From assembly GCA_947561585.1 (NCBI GenBank), contig CANNZV010000342.1, forward strand, positions 248,001-312,000: a stretch of DNA of 64,000 bases. The letters are read 5' to 3'. Positions 21,704 through 46,783 of the stretch are shown one piece after another (the stretch's first letter is position 1; every line of letters begins with the position of its first letter). Below the pieces are notes generated by a model. The model did not search any database. It saw only the letters and a list, made by a program, of their open reading frames with translations, and was not told the DNA's origin. Both the position numbers and the translations under genes were made by a program. Source of the DNA: Caprella mutica (lineage: Eukaryota; Arthropoda; Malacostraca; Amphipoda; Caprellidae).

Positions 21704-24614
21704 CCTATCACAACAGAATCATTAAATATATGGGAATTAACAGGTGCTAACTGATTAATGAGCATTTTGTAAATAAAGGTCAGAATATCATACAGAGTAC
21801 AATTACCATTCTTCATACCAATCACTAAATTCAGAACTTCAACACATGAGATTGGCGAAGCAAAGAATGAATTTGTTAACGGCTCGGGCATGAAATGCAG
21901 AGGATCTCCCTGTTGAACCGGAATTTTTTCATTAGATCCCTAGCAATGGAAGAAAAATAAGATGAAAACACCCTAGAAACTTCTACATCAGAAACAACAT
22001 TCATACCATTAGAATCCTCAAGCAATATATTGACCTTCGAATCCCGCTCAAGATAATGTTTATTTAATAATTTCCAAATTGATTTCATGTCTTGAGATGC
22101 CTCGTTAAATTTCAAATGAAAATAGTGCTTTTTAGCACATCCAATGTTATATTGAAGTTTATTTTTGAAATTATTGTAATCTTCAAAGCTATTAACACCC
22201 AATTTGTAACCCCTTAAAAGAACAAACTTATGTTTTATTGTTATTACCAACTCATTATTGATCCAGGGATTACACAAAGATTTAAAAGATATTACCTTAC
22301 TACGAATGGGACAAGACTTGTCGTAAATTTTATAAAAATTATCTAGAAAAACCTTACACTTAATGTTGATATCAGTGTCATAGTGTGCTATTAAATGCCA
22401 ATCACCAAAATAGCAACTTATTTCGGAAAATAATCTTAAAAGGTTATCATTACAGTGATCTCTAAATCTCTTAACAATTGGTATTTTTTGATCATCTACT
22501 TTAAAAAAAAAAATATACCATAATGGTCAGAAATATCACAGCCCACTAGTACTCCACTCTTAGCTACATTATAACGGTTAAACCTAAAGTGATCAATACA
22601 AGTGGCTGAATCGTCTGTAACACGTGTAGGTTTAGTTATGTACGGTAGGTAGTTACAAGACCTAAACACATCTACCATACCTGTCCAAGCATTATCCAAA
22701 TTTAATAGGTCAACATTCAAGTCACCACCAACAAGAACACATTTTGATGGAGAAATAAAGGGTGGGGCGTAAGTTTGGAAGCAAATGAAAGTGCATATTA
22801 TAATCCAACAAAAAATATATTTAATAATTTACAGTTATGTATTATCACATAAGGGTTTTAAGAATTCAAAAATCATAAATTTATTCAAACTGTTCCCCCT
22901 TGTTTTTAATAACAGCCTCAAATCTCATCTGAACTCCTCCTAATGCGGCACGCAACTGTTCTTGTGAAATTTCCTTCCAAGATCTCTGGAGAGAACGCTT
23001 TAAATCATCCACACTGCGGTGGAATTTACCACAGGCCTTTGATTCAAGAATGGACCATACCGAAAAGTCCATAGGATTAACATCTGGGGAGCAGGGAGGC
23101 CACATTTCTTTGGACTAAAACCGTGGAAGATGGTCATGGCACCAGTTTTGAGTGACATTTGCAGTATGTTGCTGAAATGTCCATAGAGTGTCATTACCGA
23201 AGTGATCCTTAGCTGACTCCAACATTGGTGTCAAAATATTCTCAATATAACATTTAGCATTGATTTTGGCGCCTTGTTCCACAAAAATTAAAGGAGATCT
23301 CCAAGTTTCTGAAACGGCGGCCTAGACCATTACTGAAGCAGGTTTCATGGTTCTGTGGCCAGTTTTTTGGTTGTATGGGATGTCTTTTGCACTTTACCAA
23401 TTATTCTGTCATTCCTCCGGTTGTAAGCCATTTCCACTGTGAAATTTTTTTCGTCAGACCAAACAATTTCACCAGCCGTGCCAGACTTTAATTCTCTCAG
23501 AAGTGCTTTGCTTCTCTCCAATCTCTTTTTCTTTACAGCTTCTGACAGAGTCTGTCTCTTTTGGAGGGTGAAAGAGGACATCTTTAGGTCTTCTTTGACA
23601 ACTCTTCTCATTGTTCTGGGACTCACATTAGCTGTTTTGGATAACAATCGTATTGACCTTTTCGGGTTCTTCCTGATCTTCTCTCGGGCACATTTATCAG
23701 TTGTTTGGTGCGTTGTGAGCGTGGTCTACCACTTCTTGGACGATCAGTCAAGTCTCCTCTCTCATCAAAACGCTTCATACACTTCCAAACAGTCGATTTC
23801 GCTATTGAGAGAGTCTTTGAAATGACGGAATCTGACTTCCCGGCACGGTGTAGAGCAATAATGGCTTCTCTTTTGTCTGACATTTTTGAATTGACTAAAT
23901 TTTTGTAAAAAATAACACTGCCACGTCATAATGTAGTGTCTCTACTATAGTTCAAACCCTATCACATACTTAGGAACTTATTTTTAAGAATTATATTAAT
24001 GTTTGAAAAATTGCTTCCAAACTTATGCCCCACCCTGAAGAAGACAACCAGCGTTCTAGAAATGCTACAAATTTGTTCTGATAAACAGAACCAGGTGATC
24101 GATAAATACCTATAACAATTATTTCAATTTTGTCTAGTTTCAACATTACACTACAAGAATAAAAAAAGTCCGTATTAATAGTAAAATTACATAGAGAGTA
24201 GGATTTATATTTAGCACGAATATTCACAGAGCACCCACCACCCCTTCTATCACTGCGACAGCTGTTATAACCGATATAGCCATCAATATCCCGTACACTA
24301 TCTGCAGAGAACCATGTCTCGGTAACTATGAGAACATCAACCCCACCCTTCATTTCACTTAACATAATAGATAAAGAGTCATAATTTTTTTCAAAAGAAT
24401 GAATATTTTGACAAACCACTGTAAGCCCACCCTCAATGTTAAAGCTATTAAAATTATCAGTCGTACAGCTGACACACCTTTCAACATCAACATTCAAAGG
24501 ATCAGACTCAAAAAAAAAAATAAAAAAAATTATAGACATAATAATACAGGCAGAAAAAACGAAGGGAAAATTGATAACAAATATATCAATTAGGTAGAGA
24601 CAGGTAAGCTCCAT
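21704..24614 (-). pseudogene. Non-LTR retrotransposon relic (endonuclease to start of RT), split by a DNA transposon
   Basis: On the minus strand, 24614-24042 reads an AP-endonuclease N-half: VCQNIHSFEKNYDSL, LIVTETWFS, then YNSCRSDRRGGGCSV. After the Tc1-like insertion, 22740-22496 continues with the C-half: NVDLLNLD, SCNYLPYITKPTRVT, then CIDHF and SDHYGI. The linker to the reverse transcriptase follows at 22277-21880, and the first RT residues (SFFASPISCVEVLN) appear after a frameshift near 21890. The rest of the RT is absent, cut off at the junction with the gypsy relic near 21703. Domain order and motifs suggest a Jockey/CR1-like element. It is inactive. Confidence 0.75.
22759..24036 (-). 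mobile_element. Tc1/mariner-family transposon, degenerate transposase
   Basis: The terminal inverted repeat is AGGGTGGGGCGTAAGTTTGG on the left and its inverse with one change on the right. On the minus strand the transposase starts at 23883 with a helix-turn-helix region (ISKTLSIAKSTVWKCMKRF, then RPRSGRPR). After frameshifts it continues with the first catalytic Asp in IVWSDEKNF. The second catalytic block is damaged (TFQQHTAN in place of QQDGAPAH). It ends with WPPCSPDVNPMDFSVWSILE, placing the third acidic residue as Asp. The frame ends at 22881. The copy is inactive. It interrupts the endonuclease of the surrounding non-LTR relic. A TA duplication is not evident at the present borders. 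Confidence 0.85.
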
Positions 24615-26630
24615 TAGGTAGAGAGGTAGATAACTCCGTTAGGTAGAGACTGGCAAACATCGTTAGGTAGAGGTAGGTAAACATCATTAGGTAGAGGTAG
24701 GTAAACATCATTAGGTAGAGGTAGGTAAACATCATTAGGTAGAGGTAGGTAAACATCATTAGGTAGAGGTAGGTAAACATCGTTAGGTAGAGGTAGGTAA
24801 ACATCGTTAGGTAGAGGTAGGCAAACTCCATTTGGTAGAGACAGGCAAACTCCATTTGGTAGAGACAGACAAACTCCATTTGGTAGAGACAGACAAACTC
24901 CATTTGGTAGAGACAGGCAAACTCCATTAGGTAGAGAGGTAGATAACTCCGTTAGGTAGAGACTGGCAAACATCGTTAGGTAGAGGTAGGTAAACATCAT
25001 TAGGTAGAGGTAGGTAAACATCATTAGGTAGAGGTAGGTAAACATCATTAGGTAGAGGTAGGTAAACATCATTAGGTAGAGGTAGGTAAACATCGTTAGG
25101 TAGAGGTAGGTAAACATCGTTAGGTAGAGGTAGGCAAACTCCATTTGGTAGAGACAGGCAAACTCCATTTGGTAGAGACAGACAAACTCCATTTGGTAGA
25201 GACAGACAAACTCCATTTGGTAGAGACAGGCAAACTCCATTTGGTAGAGACAGGCAAACTCCATTTGGTAGAGACAGGCAAACTCCATTTGGTAGAGACA
25301 GGCAAACTCCATTTGGTAGAGACAGGCAAACTCCATTTGGTAGAGACAGGCAAACTCCATTTGGTAGAGACAGGCAAACTCCATTTGGTAGAGACAGGCA
25401 AACTCCATTTGGTAGAGACAGGCAAACTCCATTTGGTAGAGACAGGCAAACTCCATTTGGTAGAGACAGGCAAACTCCATTTGGTAGAGACAGGCAAACT
25501 CCATTTGGTAGAGACAGGCAAACTCCATTTGGTAGAGACAGGCAAACTCCATTTGGTAGAGACAGGCAAACCCCATTTGGTAGAGACAGGCAAACTCCAT
25601 TTGGTAGAGACAGGCAAACTCCATTTGGTAGAGACAGGCAAACTCCATTTGGTAGAGACAGGCAAACTCCATTTGGTAGAGACAGGCAAACTCCATTTGG
25701 TAGAGACAGGCAAACTCCATTTGGTAGAGACAGGTGAACTCCATTTGGTAGAGACAGGTGAACTCCATTTGGTAGAGACAGGTGAACTCCATTTGGTAGA
25801 GACAGGTGAACTCCATTTGGTAGAGACAGGTGAACTCCATTTGGTAGAGACAGGTGAACTCCATTTGGTAGAGACAGGTGAACTCCATTTGGTAGAGACA
25901 GGTGAACTCCATTTGGTAGAGACAGGTGAACTCCATTTGGTAGAGACAGGTGAACTCCATTTGGTAGAGACAGGTGAACTCCATTTGGTAGAGACAGGTG
26001 AACTCCATTTGGTAGAGACAGGTGAACTCCATTTGGTAGAGACAGGTGAACTCCATTTGGTAGAGACAGGTGAACTCCATTTGGTAGAGACAGGTGAACT
26101 CCATTTGGTAGAGACAGGTGAACTCCATTTGGTAGAGACAGGTGAACTCCATTTGGTAGAGACAGGTGAACTCCATTTGGTAGAGACAGGTGAACTCTGT
26201 TTGGTAGAGACAGGTGAACTCTGTTTGGTAGAGACAGGTGAACTCTGTTTGGTAGAGACAGGTGAACTCTGTTTGGTAGAGACAGGTGAACTCTGTTTGG
26301 TAGAGACAGGTGAACTCTGTTTGGTAGAGACAGGTGAACTCTGTTTGGTAGAGACAGGTGAACTCTGTTTGGTAGAGACAGGTGAACTCTGTTTGGTAGA
26401 GACAGGTGAACTCTGTTTGGTAGAGACAGGTGAACTCTGTTTGGTAGAGACAGGTGAACTCTGTTTGGTAGAGACAGGTGAACTCTGTTTGGTAGAGACA
26501 GGTGAACTCTGTTTGGTAGAGACAGGTGAACTCTGTTTGGTAGAGACAGGTGAACTCTGTTTGGTAGAGACAGGTGAACTCTGTTTGGTAGAGACAGGTG
26601 AACTCTGTTTGGTAGAGACAGGTAAACAGA
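24592..26630. repeat. 24-bp minisatellite, about 84 copies, in sequence blocks
   Basis: The unit is GGTAGAGACAGGCAAACTCC plus four bases. Variants lie in blocks from left to right: GGTAAACATCATT, CAAACTCCATTT, TGAACTCCATTT, then TGAACTCTGTTT. The first part, about 24617-24929, is duplicated as a whole about 313 bp further on (the GGTAGAGAGGTAGATAACTCC variant marks both copies). Long open frames on both strands are repeat artefacts. Confidence 0.95.
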
Positions 26631-27256
26631 TAAACATCAGGAGAGCAGAGATAAACATCAGGAGATCAGAGATAAACATCAGGAGAGCAGAGATAAACAT
26701 CAGGAGATCAGAGATAAACATCAGGAGATCAGAGACAAACATCAGGAGATCAGAGATAAACATCAGGAGATCAGAGATAAACATCAGGAGATCAGAGATA
26801 AACATCAGGAGATCAGAGATAAACATCAGGAGAGCAGAGATAAACATCAGGAGATCAGAGATAAACATCAGGAGATCAGAGATAAACATCAGGAGAGCAG
26901 AGATAAACATCAGGAGAGCAGAGATAAACATCAGGAGAGCAGAGATAAACATCAGGAGAGCAGAGATAAACATCAGGAGAGCAGAGATAAACATCAGGAG
27001 AGCAGAGATAAACATCAGGAGAGCAGAGATAAACATCAGGAGAGCAGAGATAAACATCAGGAGAGCAGAGATAAACATCAGGAGAGCAGAGATAAACATC
27101 AGGAGAGCAGAGATAAACATCAGGAGAGCAGAGATAAACATCAGGAGAGCAGAGATAAACATCAGGAGAGCAGAGATAAACATCAGGAGAGCAGAGATAA
27201 ACATCAGGAGAGCAGAGATAAACATCAGGAGAGCAGAGATAAACATCAGGAGAGCT
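26631..27256. repeat. 21-bp minisatellite, about 29 copies
   Basis: The unit is AGATAAACATCAGGAGAGC plus AG. An AGATCAG variant is concentrated in the first third. The AAACATCA word is shared with the neighbouring 24-bp array (GTAAACATCATT), so one array may have seeded the other. Confidence 0.95.
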
Positions 27257-27868
27257 TGCTCAAATTAAACCTGCTCAGTATTAGTATAGCTGCTATAGCA
27301 TGGCTAAGCATGCAGAGATCAATTTTTTCAAATAGGCTATAGCTATAATTGATTTTACATAGTTAATAGAAATAATGTGTAGTTTCTAACTTTCTCAGTT
27401 TTTCTGCAGAGTTGTCTTTTGGATGAGTTCTCACATAGTTGATTTTGAATTTCTAACAGTCAAGTTACTAGTCAATCAGAAGAGAGTTTATTTTTCCACC
27501 CTGGGTAATAGCTAATAAGGCATGTCCAAACTTGTCATTTTAATTTTTAATGGTAAGTTTATTACAGCTATTTTAATTTTTATGGTGAGTTTATTGCAGC
27601 TATTTAATTTTGGAGTAAGATACTGCACTGCATTTTATCCAGTCTGCAGAATATGGGAGATATTTGGGATATTCTCTCCAAACAATTTTGAATTAATTCC
27701 TATATTTACATTAATTTTGTTACAAACCATATAAGAGATCACTACGAACACTTTACCAGTTTCTGCAAACTGGCATTTTATGGAGTTCTCACACGGTCAC
27801 ACCCACATTCAGGTGTCACTCACAGGTACATTTGGCCTCTAACAGTCTAACTTTTACATTTGGGCAGC
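27257..27868. other. Fragments of clan elements, no gene
   Basis: 27520-27605 resembles the type F element (AATGGTAAGTTTATTACAGC, compare AATGGCGAGTTTGTGACAG at 53038). 27640-27775 resembles type B with weakened ends. No gene is seen. Confidence 0.45.
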
Positions 27869-27876
27869 TATGAAAG

Positions 27877-28182
27877 CCCAGTCTGAAAAGGAGGTCTCCC
27901 CAGACCCAGGATTTTTTTACAGAAATTGGGTCTTGGGAGCAGCAAATAACATGGGAACATAGGAATTAAATGGGACTTGGGGGCAGGATTAATCCACAAA
28001 TCCCCAGTCTGCAGAATATGGGACATTTTTAACATTTTCTGTTCTAACAATCCTTAATTTCCTCCTATATTTACATATATTTTACTGAGAACAAAAGCTA
28101 AAATAGTGGATTTCTTGGAGATCAGTTTATCAGTTCCTGGCTCCTGCAGTCTGGACAAATCCTGCTGTACTTTTCAGACAGG
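27877..28182. mobile_element. Type C CCAGTCTG element, interrupted by a type B copy
   Basis: Starts CCAGTCTGAAAAGG and ends TTTTCAGACAGG, flanked by perfect ATGAAAGC octamers (27869-27876, 28183-28190). The interior carries AATTAAATGGGAC and GGATTAATCCACAAATCC. It is split by the type B element at 28004-28154. A related copy is at 50504-50664. Confidence 0.85.
28004..28154. mobile_element. Type B CCAGTCTG element inside type C
   Basis: Starts CCAGTCTGCAGAATATGGG and ends CCTGCAGTCTGG. Perfect ACAAATCC octamers lie at 27996-28003 and 28155-28162. The 151-bp interior matches copies at 19213, 18931 and 52482. Confidence 0.85.
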
Positions 28183-28193
28183 ATGAAAGCTAG

Positions 28194-28430
28194 GTGTTTG
28201 ACTCAATCAAGAGGGAAAAAATACTGGAGGTTTTGCAGGAGTATAGTGAGGATGGAACGAGGCTGGTGATGGCTGAGCAGAAGGATGGTGAAGTGGAGAG
28301 TGGAATTAGACGAGGTTGTACGGCATCGACGATGTTTTTCAAGTTAATAACATTCAAGATAATTGAGGATGAAGCTGGAGGGAGTCAAAGTGGGGGGTGT
28401 GAAGTTGAGGAGTTTGTTTTTTGTGGATGA
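28194..28430 (+). pseudogene. Reverse-transcriptase fragment
   Basis: The open frame FDSIKREKILEVLQEY ... EVESGIRRGCTAS ... FFKLITFKIIEDE resembles the palm region of a non-LTR reverse transcriptase (KAFDSV..E.....L ... G.RQGC.LSP.LF). Roughly 20-30 residues are missing between the blocks and the YADD motif is absent. It is a short relic beginning right after the type C duplication. Confidence 0.6.
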
Positions 28431-28435
28431 TGGGC

Positions 28436-30720
28436 AGTCTGTATTTGGTGCACAAAACTCCACTGACTTTTTCAAAAAGCTGAAAAAATCCACCATAAAT
28501 TTCCATTAATTGATTGATCCCCAGTTTGTATTGGTGCACTGAACACCTCTGACTTTTTCAAAAATCTGAAAACTATCTGCCAACATTTTTCATCAATTCG
28601 TCTAGTCCTCCAACACTTTTCCAGTTTTCCCTCCAAAAATTAAGGAGCAAGTAAAGTTAACGGACCATAAATGAAGCTGGTAAAGTTAACGGACCAGAAA
28701 TTAACTTAGTAAAGATAGTGGACCAGAATACATTTTTAGATTTAAAAAATATTTGCTCAAGTATTTTATAAAAATACAATGTAAATGATAATATTAATGA
28801 TTGTACATTAATTTTGCATATTTATTAATTGAAAGAATTGTTAAATACATGATCCATTTTGAAAAATGGAAAAAAACTTCTACTTAAATCCTTTAATGTG
28901 GTATCTATGATTCCAAAATTATGTTTTTATCCTAATTATTGATCAAATTTTTATTAGTTTAACCAATTAAAGGTAACGGATCAGAATTGAAGCTAGTAAA
29001 GTTAAAGGACCCTGGTCTGTCATCTTTACTTGCTCCAAAATTAATGGTAATATAAGAATTGATAGTTAAATATACTCTGACATTGCAGGAATTTTTTTAT
29101 TAGAGAAATTGAATATTTGCTGATATATCATTGGAATTTACCATCAAGTACAACCTCTGATCCACCAACATTTTCCCAATTTATCCACCGAAAATTAATG
29201 GTAACATAAGAATAAATAGCTAAAATTCCACCAACTTTACCAGAATATTATTTTCTAGGAAGGAAAAATTCCACCGACATGCCGGTGGAATTTACCATGA
29301 AGTACAGACTGGTAACTAACAAGTAAATCCTCATGGAATAGACTATTAGTCTCAAGAGATACATATGCATCAGACATGAAACTTAAAGATGATTGCAAGT
29401 GTAAAATCTTCACTAGGAAATCAAATTTCTTCAAAGTATCTTAAATTGGGTGACCTGGATTCATTTTTTCATTAAACTGGCGACTTTTCTGCCACCCTTC
29501 GAAAACATGGGCGGTCGCCAAAGATCTTTGGAGACATTTTTTGTCTTTGAGAGAAAATATATCTATGCAAGATTTTGAAGACAAATTCTTAATTAATTCC
29601 TATGTTAACATGTTATTATTAGAGACATTTTAGAGAATTCTGGTCATTTTAGAGACAGATTTGAAAATCTTTGGAGACAAATTTCAACTTTGAAGTCTTG
29701 AAGACCGGCAATGGGGCACAGCCCAAAATTGATTTGGCTCACAATTTTTGTGAAAAATTGGCTTGCAGTTTACCAGTGTCTGAAATATGTCCAATATGGT
29801 ATTGGTGGCACATATTTATTCTGTCATTTCTGTAACTGTACAGAATGAATGAGATTTGAAATGGAATTAATGATTTTCCTTTAATTTGCTTATATAGTAC
29901 TAAGTACTATAATAGTACTATGTAAGAAAAATAAGGGAAAATCATCAATTTTTTTTCCATTCTGTGCAGCAGTACCGTGTTCCAGAGGCTGGCAAACTGT
30001 AAGCCCATTTTTGAGTCAAATTTTCTCAAAAGAAAAGTTGTGACCCAAGCCAATTTTGGCTCATTTTTGAAGATTTCAAGTCAAAATTAACATGGGAGCA
30101 TAAAAATTAATTCAATTTTTTCACAACTCTGAAGCCATTGCTAATTAGACATATCTGAGCTTTGACCATTTGAAATGTAGGCTATGTAGCCAATTAATTA
30201 GCTTCCAAGTTTTAAACTGACATACTCAATAACCCATGTTTCATAGTGTGGCAGAAAAGTCGTCAGTTTGATGAGAAACGACCCAGGTCACCCCATTTAA
30301 CTCCTTTTACATTAGATATTCTGTATTCAACTTCTTATTGAATAATTTACAGTTGAAAACATCATTAGATTTCATGTCTGCATCCTTTATACCTATTTCA
30401 TTTGTGATTTAACTTTTAATTATAGTTTTTTAAACTTTTTCACCACTCAAACTATTTTAGAGTGTCAGTTAAAAGCCTATTAATTGGCTTGCATTTTAAA
30501 TGGTCAAAACTCAGATAGACGTAATTGGCCTAAAATTTTGAATTTATTATTAATTCCTATGTTCCCATGTTAATTTTTGGCTTGAAATATTAGAAAAATG
30601 AGCCGAATTGGATTGGCTCAGAATTTTTGGGAAATTTCGGCTCAAAAATTGGCTTACAATTTGACAGCCTCTGATACATGGCCCTCAAAGTCACCATGAA
30701 AAATGGTCTATAACATAGTT
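28436..30720. mobile_element. Mosaic of clan elements (types A, D, E) 5' of CCDC186
   Basis: Type A fragments are at 28436-28640 and 29150-29313; the latter contains CCACCGACATGCCGGTGG and ends CAGACTGG. Type D pieces with GCCAATTTTGGCTC / GAGCCGAATTGG are at about 29985-30240 and 30455-30690. Type E pieces with the AAAGTCG(C/T)CAGTTT word are at about 29440-29530 and 30228-30310. Several contain the shared ATTAATTCCTATGTT core. Boundaries are approximate. Confidence 0.55.
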
Positions 30721-31289
30721 GGAAGCAGATTCAATTATAACTCTATTAAAAGGGACTGAATCACTAGAATTTCTTTAAAAATCACTAAAATTTCTTTAGA
30801 ATAGAATCTGAACTTTACATTAATTTATTTTCATATTTTTGGTATTTATTACTATCCTATGTTTCATTAATTCTTATGTCAGTTTTCTGTTTACCGGTTA
30901 GGCGTTTACATAACACTGTAACATTAATTTCTATTTTTACATTTATATTTCTATGCAGTTTACATTTATTTATAATTTGTATGTCTACATTCATTTATAA
31001 AATTATATATTTACATTAATTTCACTCAAACAGAATTAGGGATTTCTATTTACATTTTACCAGTTTCATCAGATAGATTTTCAGCAAAATACATGTAAAT
31101 ATAAGTAGAAATCAAGGATTGATTGCCCAGGAAATGTTTATTCTTATTGAAAATGTCCCATATTCTGCAGAGTGACTTATTCTGTCAGACTGTCACCTGT
31201 GTGATTTTCATATTCCTATCTCTAAATTATGATGATATATAAACTTATTAGTCATTCAAATATATATAACTTTTTTTCTTTTCAGAATC

Positions 31290-31306
31290 ATGTTAGTTAG
31301 TGAGTT

Positions 31307-31310
<4 letters not shown>
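31290..31310 (+). promoter_or_regulatory. 6-codon upstream ORF overlapping the CCDC186 start
   Basis: After a likely acceptor (TTCTTTTCAG ending at 31285), ATG TTA GTT AGT GAG TTA TGA reads to a stop at 31308-31310 that overlaps the main ATG at 31307 as ATGA. If the exon border is right, most ribosomes would meet this short frame first and would have to reinitiate or scan past it. Confidence 0.5.
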
Positions 31311-44672
<13,362 letters not shown>

Positions 44673-45257
44673 ATGAAACACAGGAGCTATTAATGTACAT
44701 ATCTACACTATATTATTAATTTATTTCTTCCATTAGCTAAAGTAATGCTCTTGTCAAGTGTCTCTTATTCACCAGTTATTATAACATCATATGTAAATTC
44801 CCTCTGAAAAGAAATTTAGTAAAGTTATTTCAGTGTTAATATATCTAAATAATTTACATCAAATATTATTAAACATTACTGATATGTTAAACTCTGAACT
44901 TAATACCAGAGAGTTAAGAAAAAGAATATAGCTAATAATTGAATAATATCAAAGATGTAGACACTTCCCTAGTTCCTTCACCCAAAATTTACCAAGTAAT
45001 TGCCATATTAATAATCATTAAATTTAACTTCATTCATTTAGCTACTTGGAAGTATTGGAAGATTATGAATCCAATGCTCTGTATGAATGAAAATATATAA
45101 CTCAACATAAGCAAATACATGACAAATATTAATCTGATAATCGTGGATTTAAAAAAGTTGATATCCTAAAGGCCCAGTACAACTTTTATGCCTACTAAGT
45201 ATTAATAACAAATAGACAAACTATACTTAGAGACATTTTAGAAACTATGCATCTTGA

Positions 45258-45421
45258 AAGGCTTAATCACACAGGTCAATTTCTGCTCCTCTCGGTGATT
45301 TTTTTTAATACTGAGAGGAGCCGGTGCTGTGTGAATGTGTATTTGAAATTACCACCGAGACTGAAAGGAGATGGACCGGATACATCACGGATAGAAAATT
45401 GATGTGTGTGAACAAGCCTTT
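45258..45421. mobile_element. MITE related to the 12.75 kb copy
   Basis: Left AAAGGCTTAATCACACAGGTC and right inverse (TGTGTGTGAACAAGCCTTT). It shares GCTCCTCTCGGTGATTTTTT / GAGAGGAGCCGG words with the copy at 12749-12924. It lies between the convergent CCDC186 and SDHAF2 genes. Confidence 0.65.
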
Positions 45422-46112
45422 ATATAAAGAAACCGCTGGTAAATCAGGGTTAAATAGACAGACAGTCAGTTGTACCGCTAGATGGCGTTGGTACAGATCT
45501 GGCGAAAAATGTTATGAACAAAACAATTTAACAAGTTTTTAGAAAAGAAATATTTTATTTTTAATGTTACCAAATATTCACATTTCAGTCAAGGTAAAAT
45601 GTTGTACTGGGCCGATAAATAATATAAAAGTAACAATCTGTAGCTTTGTGTTTTAGTTCTTAATTTATTACTTACATTGTGAAGGTGCGTATCATATCCT
45701 GTAAAGAAATAAGTAACATGTTAATAATTTAAACCCATTAAAGTAGCTAGAAGTTATAGGGTAAGTTCCGAATTAGCGAACAATTTCACTTCTTTTGGTC
45801 GAAAAGTTGAAGCCGTCCGATAATTCAGAGTTTACCCCATATGATAATTGTTATGTACAGGTTGTAATTGAATTCAAAGTAATATATAAATATATTTATT
45901 GTGATGTATTTCTGTATTTATTATCCCAATAAAATCTTTAGGTCGATTTGATTTAAAGATTTTAAAATAAAAAGAGAATTTATTTTATAAAGTTAAAATA
46001 TAATAGCTGAATAAAATAGTACAATACGGAAGAATTGTTTTTTTTTAAATTTATAACTCGTTCATTAAAAATGTTAGTTAGCATAATAATAATTTTGCAT
46101 ATTTATTACCTT

Positions 46113-46750
46113 ACACATAGCCCACTAAAGACTGTAGCACATAGCCCACTAAAGACCCAACACATAGCCCACTGAAGACCCAACACATAGCCCACAGCCC
46201 ACTAAAGACTGTAGCACATAGCCCACTAAAGACTGTAGCACATAGCCCACTAAAGACTGTAGCACCCTGCACATAGCCCACTAAAGACTGTAGCACATAG
46301 CCCACTAAAGACTGTAGCACCCTGCACATAGCCCACTAAAGACTGTAGCACCCTGCACATAGCCCACTAAAGACTGTAGCACCCTGCACATAGCCCACTA
46401 AAGACTGTAGCACATAGCCCACTAAAGACTGTAGCACATAGCCCACTAAAGACTGTAGCACCCTGCACATAGCCCACTAAAGACCCAACACATAGCCCAC
46501 TAAAGACCCAACACATAGCCCACTAAAGACCCAACACATAGCCCACTAAAGACCCAACACATAGCCCACTAAAGACCCAACACATAGCCCACTAAAGACC
46601 CAACACATAGCCCACAGCCCACTAAAGACTGTAGCACATAGCCCACTAAAGACTGTAGCACATAGCCCACTAAAGACTGTAGCACATAGCCCACTAAAGA
46701 CTGTAGCACATAGCCCACTAAAGACTGTAGCACATAGCCCACTAAAGACC
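46113..46750. repeat. Minisatellite of CACATAGCCCACTAAAGAC units, 3' of SDHAF2
   Basis: About 27 units with three alternative tails after the common CACATAGCCCACTAAAGAC: TGTAG, TGTAGCACCCTG and CCAA. A larger block ending in the CACAGCCCACTAAAGAC junction (46195 and 46612) is duplicated. The array begins 34 bp past the SDHAF2 stop on the minus strand and so probably lies in its 3' untranslated region; AATAAA reads on the minus strand at about 46101-46106. Confidence 0.9.
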
Positions 46751-46783
46751 AATACCTTGCACATAGCTCACTTCAACTTTACC

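Noticed and set aside
23439..23908. Plus-strand frames of 67-128 codons
   Set aside because: Antisense shadows of the minus-strand Tc1/mariner transposase.
24614..27268. Open frames of 520-708 codons on both strands
   Set aside because: They coincide exactly with 24-bp and 21-bp arrays; the periods are multiples of three and the units lack stops. There is no non-repetitive sequence and no supporting splice or start context.
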